Made by a program: the position numbers and the translations under genes
The notes under the pieces: model-generated
What the model saw: only the letters and a program-made list of their open reading frames with translations
What the model was told of the DNA's origin: nothing
The model's database searches: none
Assembly: GCA_005778045.1 (NCBI GenBank)
Contig: SXKQ01000174.1
Location: 1 to 9,021 of the forward strand
DNA length: 9,021 nucleotides
Reading direction: 5' to 3'
Source: Planctomycetia bacterium
GTDB lineage: Bacteria > Planctomycetota > UBA1135 > GCA-002686595
Shown: piece after piece, positions 5,618-9,021 of the stretch
Position numbering within the stretch: position 1 is the first letter of the stretch
How the letters are laid out: each line of letters begins with the position of its first letter

Positions 5618-6634
5618 TCAGAGTCCCCAGCCCAGCCCGAACACGAGCGAGAAGTCCGTGCCAGCGGCCGCGATCAGGTCCTCCTGAAAGCCGACGCTCG
5701 CGCGCCAGCGGCCTCGGAGATCGTGCGTCAAACCGAGCGCGAGATCCGCGTAGGAGCCATCGAGTTCCTTCGTGTCGATCGTGCCAGAGATCGGGCTCAG
5801 CCACTCGAGCTGCACGATTCCAGAGGTGTCTTCGGTAAGCCGCACTTCCCACGCTCCGCCGACGCAGACGCGCTCGAACAGGTCGACACCGGCGCTGCGC
5901 AGCGCGCTCGAGGTGCCCGGATGCACCCAGCTCGCGGTGGCGAACAGGGTCGAGCGACCGAGGTCGAGTTCGCCATTCCAGCCGAGCCCGTAGTCCACCT
6001 CACCGTTGCCGAAGCCATCCGCCTCGGAGCCCGTCGGCAGTTCGACCGTCGCGCGCACGAGCGAATTCCAGCGCCCCGGCGTGGTGCGCTCCGACCCCCA
6101 CGCCAGCGTGAGCGCAAGGTCCTGCACCTGCAGCTCGTTGGGCGTGAGCGAGAAACCTTCGACTCCGCCGCGCACGACACGCATGTCGAACTAGTCGTCG
6201 GCCACGTCCTTGCGGCCCCCGTTGGGAAAGCCAAAGAAGTCATGCCAGCGAATGACCGCCGCATCGAGCGTACCGCCGCCAGCGTGCAGAAGACCGCCCT
6301 GCGCCTCGAGCTCAAAGCCCTTCCCGCACCCGCGGCGTGCGCGCAGCGCAGCCTGCGCCAGCTCCCCGTTCATACTCACGACATCGCCGTTGCGCGCGCC
6401 GGACTCGTAGATCGACGAGTACGCGGGGGTGGAGCCCGCCGCCATCTCGCCTGCCGGAAGCACCACGGCCCGACGCAGGCCGAGGTTCCGGAACGTCATG
6501 AGGATCGGCTGCGGCATGCGCGTCGAGAGCGGACCGCGCACGCGCCCCGCCTCCTCCGCCGAGAGCTCCGGCAAGAGCGCGCACCCTCCGAGCAGCGGCA
6601 GCCCGAGAGCGAGCGCGGACGGAGCGCTCCTCAC
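5618..6634 (-). pseudogene. DUF3187-like envelope (lipo)protein gene interrupted by one in-frame TAG
   Basis: Reads as one 338-codon frame from GTG 6634 to TGA 5618, broken only by TAG at 6191-6193 (codon 148). The first part has a lipoprotein signal (hydrophobic 7-17, lipobox LGGC, Cys18), then GPLSTRMPQPILMTF (34-48). LLHAGGGTLDAAVIRWH (115-131) and FFGFPNGGR (133-141) resemble the gGflD..I..fH..fGlp..gR signature I associate with DUF3187. Immediately after the stop the same frame continues FDMRVVRGGVEGFSL and then a beta-strand-rich, outer-membrane-barrel-like second half (VELPTGSEADGFGNGEVDYGLG pattern; ends FGLGWGL). One CAG-to-TAG change would explain the break. Possible readings are a nonsense mutation, a sequencing error or a readthrough site. 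The first codons overlap the uvrC stop as GTGA, so it is translationally coupled to uvrC. The family assignment is from memory of motif shape and is less certain than the frame structure. Confidence 0.75.
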
Positions 6635-8484
6635 GGCGTGGCCTTCTTCTCGAGCGCAGCGCGAATGCGCTCGGCGAGTTCCATGCCGATGCCCGGAACG
6701 CTGGCCAGCTGCTCGAGGCTCGCCTCGCGCACTCCGGACACGCTGCCAAAGCGTCGCAGCAGCGTCTTGCGCTTCGCGTCGCCCACGCCGTCGATCGAGT
6801 CGAGCTGGCTCGTGATGCGGCCGCGCTCGCGCCGGTGGTAGGTGATCGCGAAGCGGTGCGCCTCGGCGCGGATGCGCTCGAGCAGGAGCCGCGCCGGATC
6901 GTGGCGACCGAGCTCGATCGAATCCTCCACGCCCGGCAGGAAGATGCGCTCCTCGCTGCGTTCCTTGCGCGCGCCGCCCACCGTACGCTCCGCGCGCGCC
7001 TTGGCGAGACCGATCATCGGCACGTCCCAGGCCCCCGCCTCGTCGCGCGCCGCCAACGCGCTCGCGAGCTGCTGGGCACCGCCGTCGATCACGACGAGAT
7101 CCGGCAGGTCCTGCTCCTCGAGCCCGCGCGAGAGCGAGCGCCCGACGACCTCCTTCATCGAGGCGAAGTCATCCTGCCCCTCGACGCCGCGCACCTTGAA
7201 GCGCCGGTAGCCCGACTTGTCAGCGTGCCCGCCGCGGAAGCGCACCCGGCTCGCGACCACGTTCGTGCCCTGCAGGTTGGAGATGTCGAAGCAGTCGATC
7301 ACTTCCGGTGGTTCTCCGAGATCGCACAGGCCGGCGAGCTTCTCGAGCGCCGTCTGCTCAAAGGCCTCCTCGCTCGCCCGCTTCGCCAGCGCCGTACGCG
7401 CATTCTCGTGCGCGAGGTCGAGCATGCGACGACGCTCGCCGGCCTGCGGAACAACGAGGCGCGTCCCATCGCCGAGCGATCCCTCAAGCAGCTCGACTTC
7501 GGCGGGCGCGACCGAGAGCACGATCTCGGGCGGCACATCGCGCCGGCCACCGCCGTACAGGGCCGTCAGCACATCGTGCCACAACTCCTCGTCGGGAAGC
7601 TCGGAGCGGAACACGTGCGAGCGGCTCTCGGCCATGCGTCCATCGCGGAACGCGAGGCGATGAACGACGGCGTCGCTGCCGCGCCGCGCGAGCGCCAGCA
7701 CATCGCGCGCCTGCTTGTCGCTCGGCCGCACGCCCTGACGCTCGACGGTGCGCCGCAGCGCAGCGAGCCGGTCGCGCCACTGCGCCGCGCGCTCGTAATC
7801 CAGCTCGGCCGAAGCGGCGAGCATGCGCGCCTCGATCTCCGCCTCGACCTCCGCCGTCTCGCCTTGCAGCACGGCCGCGGCCTTCTCCACGAGCTTCCCG
7901 TAGTCCGCGCGCGAGATCAGGCCGACGCAAGGCGCCGAGCACAGCCCGATCTGGTGCTTGATGCACGGCCGCGAGCGATTCGCGAAGACCGAGTCCGGGC
8001 AGTCGCGCAACGGAACAACGCGATGCAGCTCGCTCAGCGTCTTGCGTAGCGCGCGCGAGCTCACGAACGGACCGAACAGCCGCGCGCGACCCTGCTGCTC
8101 CTCGCCGCGGTGATCGATGCGCGGGTTGCGCTCGCGCACGAACTTGAAGCGCGGAAACTCCTCGTTGTCGAGCCGCAGCATGCGAAACGACTTGTCGTCC
8201 TTGAGGCGGATGTTGTGCGGTGGCTTGTGCTGCTTGATCAGCGCATCCTCGAGCAGCAGCGCCTCGCCCTCCGTGCGCGTGACGATCGTCTCGACCGAGG
8301 CCGCGAGGTCCTCCATGAAGCGGATCAGTAGGCGTCCGTCCCCTCCCGGCCTCCGGTAAGAACGCAGGCGGCTCTTGAGCTTGCGCGCCTTGCCGACGTA
8401 CAGCACCGCCCCGCCATCGTCGCGGAACAGGTACACGCCCGGCTTCTCGGGCACATCGTCGATCGACCAGCGCGGCTCCCTCAC
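6631..8484 (-). CDS. uvrC: Excinuclease ABC subunit C
   Basis: Makes the dual incisions flanking a lesion in nucleotide excision repair after being recruited by UvrB. 617 residues, normal for the family. Domains: GIY-YIG nuclease at ~10-95 (GVYLF 16-20, VLYVGKARKLKSRLRSY 27-43, catalytic-type Glu79 in ALLLE), which makes the 3' cut. A four-cysteine cluster Cys162-x11-Cys174-x7-Cys182-x3-Cys186 has the spacing of the E. coli UvrC Fe-S ligands. The UVR motif at ~213-246 (LDYERAAQWRDRL) binds UvrB. The RNase H-like nuclease has DCFDISNLQG (397-406, Asp400), DLVVIDGG (462-469, Asp467) and ITYHRRER (547-554, His550), and makes the 5' cut. Tandem helix-hairpin-helix elements at ~561-612 (IDGVGDAKRK, VPGIGMELAERI) complete it. 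The start is GTG 8482-8484, 25 bases after the uvrB stop and just before conserved sequence; no clear Shine-Dalgarno. All catalytic residues are intact. Confidence 0.98.
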   Translation of the reverse strand: MREPRWSIDDVPEKPGVYLFRDDGGAVLYVGKARKLKSRLRSYRRPGGDGRLLIRFMEDLAASVETIVTRTEGEALLLEDALIKQHKPPHNIRLKDDKSFRMLRLDNEEFPRFKFVRERNPRIDHRGEEQQGRARLFGPFVSSRALRKTLSELHRVVPLRDCPDSVFANRSRPCIKHQIGLCSAPCVGLISRADYGKLVEKAAAVLQGETAEVEAEIEARMLAASAELDYERAAQWRDRLAALRRTVERQGVRPSDKQARDVLALARRGSDAVVHRLAFRDGRMAESRSHVFRSELPDEELWHDVLTALYGGGRRDVPPEIVLSVAPAEVELLEGSLGDGTRLVVPQAGERRRMLDLAHENARTALAKRASEEAFEQTALEKLAGLCDLGEPPEVIDCFDISNLQGTNVVASRVRFRGGHADKSGYRRFKVRGVEGQDDFASMKEVVGRSLSRGLEEQDLPDLVVIDGGAQQLASALAARDEAGAWDVPMIGLAKARAERTVGGARKERSEERIFLPGVEDSIELGRHDPARLLLERIRAEAHRFAITYHRRERGRITSQLDSIDGVGDAKRKTLLRRFGSVSGVREASLEQLASVPGIGMELAERIRAALEKKATP

Positions 8485-8509
8485 GATGCGGAGCAGTCTA
8501 GCGGCTCGC

Positions 8510-8914
8510 CTAGCGCGCGAGCTCGAGCGCCTCGAGCTGCTTCAGGCGATCGCGCAGCTTGGCTGCGTCCTCGAAGCGCATCTCGCTCGCGGCGTGCAGC
8601 ATCTCGTCGCGCAGCTTGGCCAACTCGCCGCGCAGCTTCCCGGCATCCCACTCCAGCGCCGGATCCGACTCCGCCACGCGACCTCCGCGCCCGAGCGGCA
8701 GGTCCGCGACCTCGACGTAGTCCATGTCGTACAGCGATTCGATCGAGTCGCGGATCGGCTTGAGGATCGTCTGGGGCGTGATGCCGTGCTTCTGGTTGTA
8801 GGCAAGCTGCAGCACGCGGCGACGATCGACCTCGCCACGCGTGGCGCGAATCGAGTCCGTCTCCCGGTCGGCGTACAGGATCACGCGCCCGTCCGCGTTG
8901 CGCGCCGCGTGGCC
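8510..8914 (-). CDS. uvrB: Excinuclease ABC subunit B, C-terminal fragment (5' part missing at a sequence junction)
   Basis: UvrB is the damage-verifying helicase that loads UvrC. About 134 codons of its C-terminus are present. GHAARNADGRVILYADRETD matches helicase motif VI (normally GRAARN) and the following conserved segment. RRRVLQLAYNQKHGITPQTI (quoted in part: AYNQKHGITP) is a UvrB hallmark. The last ~40 residues are the UVR motif (LRDEML...SEMRFEDAAKLRDRLKQLE) that contacts the matching motif of UvrC. The normally invariant Arg after the Gly of motif VI reads His (CAC, 8909-8911), and upstream of that Gly the frame immediately loses all UvrB similarity. So the fragment ends at a join, not at a start codon. 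A GTG at 8882-8884 is in frame but is an internal Val. It lies 25 bases upstream of uvrC, the same gene order as a repair operon. Confidence 0.95.
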   Translation of the reverse strand, partial: GHAARNADGRVILYADRETDSIRATRGEVDRRRVLQLAYNQKHGITPQTILKPIRDSIESLYDMDYVEVADLPLGRGGRVAESDPALEWDAGKLRGELAKLRDEMLHAASEMRFEDAAKLRDRLKQLEALELAR

Positions 8915-8920
8915 GCAGGA
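8910..8920. other. Junction between uvrB (minus) and gatB (plus) sequence
   Basis: UvrB similarity read leftward ends at about 8914, and GatB similarity read rightward starts at about 8917-8920. The shared GGCCGC around 8911-8916 fits both sides and could be a short overlap at which unrelated sequences were joined. Base composition drops from the high GC of the rest to 56 G+C in 102 bases (about 55%) to the right of it. Confidence 0.8.
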
Positions 8921-9021
8921 AAGTCGTCGGCGACGAAGCGCAATTGCTGGAATTGGTGCGGAAGGCGATTGCCGCCAATCCGAAGGCAGTTGCCGATTTC
9001 AAGAAGGGTAAAGTCAAGGCC
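8917..9021 (+). CDS. gatB: Asp/Glu-tRNA amidotransferase subunit B, internal fragment of the C-terminal region
   Basis: GatB is part of GatCAB, which amidates misacylated Glu-tRNA(Gln) or Asp-tRNA(Asn). Thirty-five codons read without a stop to the window end. KVVGDEAQLLELV is followed by AIAANPKAVADFKKGKVKA, the typical GatB tail signature in which NPKAV.D...GK precedes the KGxVMK segment (beyond the window). Neither the start nor the end of the gene is present. Codon choice differs from the rest of the window: AAG/AAA, GAA, TTG, ATT and AAT are common here, while other genes use C/G-ending codons almost throughout. It replaces the expected 5' part of uvrB on the opposite strand and therefore probably comes from another genome or another locus. 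Confidence 0.82.

Noticed and set aside
5618..6184. Second half of the DUF3187 gene as an independent gene starting at ATG 6184
   Set aside because: It is in the same frame directly after the TAG, has no signal peptide or ribosome-binding site, and looks like the barrel half of the upstream product. It is better described as one interrupted gene.
6191..6193. TAG as a reassigned sense codon (alternative genetic code)
   Set aside because: TAG terminates the dksA-like, xerD and uvrB genes in this same window at their expected ends.
5723..8049. Plus-strand frames opposite the DUF3187 gene and uvrC (372 and 404 codons)
   Set aside because: Antisense to intact, recognisable proteins, with no domain signature of their own.

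Overview
High-GC bacterial DNA (roughly two-thirds G+C by eye) packed with conventional housekeeping genes plus three poorly characterised ones. I see no rRNA, tRNA, CRISPR array, insertion sequence or phage gene. No gene-free stretch exceeds about 150 bases. The best guess for the source is an uncultured planctomycete-like or other deep-branching Gram-negative bacterium. This rests on the extended SecA N-terminus, the LspA variant, a membrane-anchored protein with carboxypeptidase-regulatory-like repeats and the high GC. It is an inference, not a demonstrated assignment.

Layout. (1) Positions 1-3717, all minus strand: a TraR/DksA-type zinc-finger protein, then lspA (signal peptidase II), pyrD (class 1B-type dihydroorotate dehydrogenase), an unusual response regulator whose ATG overlaps the pyrD stop by one base, and after a 127-base gap with a strong hairpin, the 5' part of secA, which runs off the left edge. 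(2) A 152-base divergent region (3718-3869) separates this block from two plus-strand genes: an XerD-type tyrosine recombinase, and a short membrane-anchored protein with two carboxypeptidase-regulatory-like repeats. (3) Converging on these is a minus-strand DNA-repair block: the end of uvrB, then uvrC, then a DUF3187-like cell-envelope gene coupled to uvrC by a GTGA overlap. That last gene is interrupted by one in-frame TAG. (4) The final ~105 bases do not belong to uvrB. They read on the plus strand as an internal piece of the C-terminal region of GatB, with lower GC and different codon use, and replace the rest of uvrB at about position 8911-8920.

How the genes work together. UvrB and UvrC are the damage-recognition and dual-incision parts of nucleotide excision repair and are probably co-transcribed. 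LspA finishes lipoprotein maturation after Sec export, so lspA and secA in the same strand block are thematically linked (both serve envelope biogenesis). The DUF3187 product carries a lipobox and would be an LspA client if it is functional. PyrD is de novo pyrimidine synthesis. XerD is chromosome-dimer resolution.

No clearly new multi-gene system is visible. The points most worth a second look are the uvrB/gatB junction (most simply a chimeric assembly end), the single amber codon in the DUF3187 gene, the unassigned N-terminal domain of the response regulator, and a 7/14-base periodic repeat in front of lspA.
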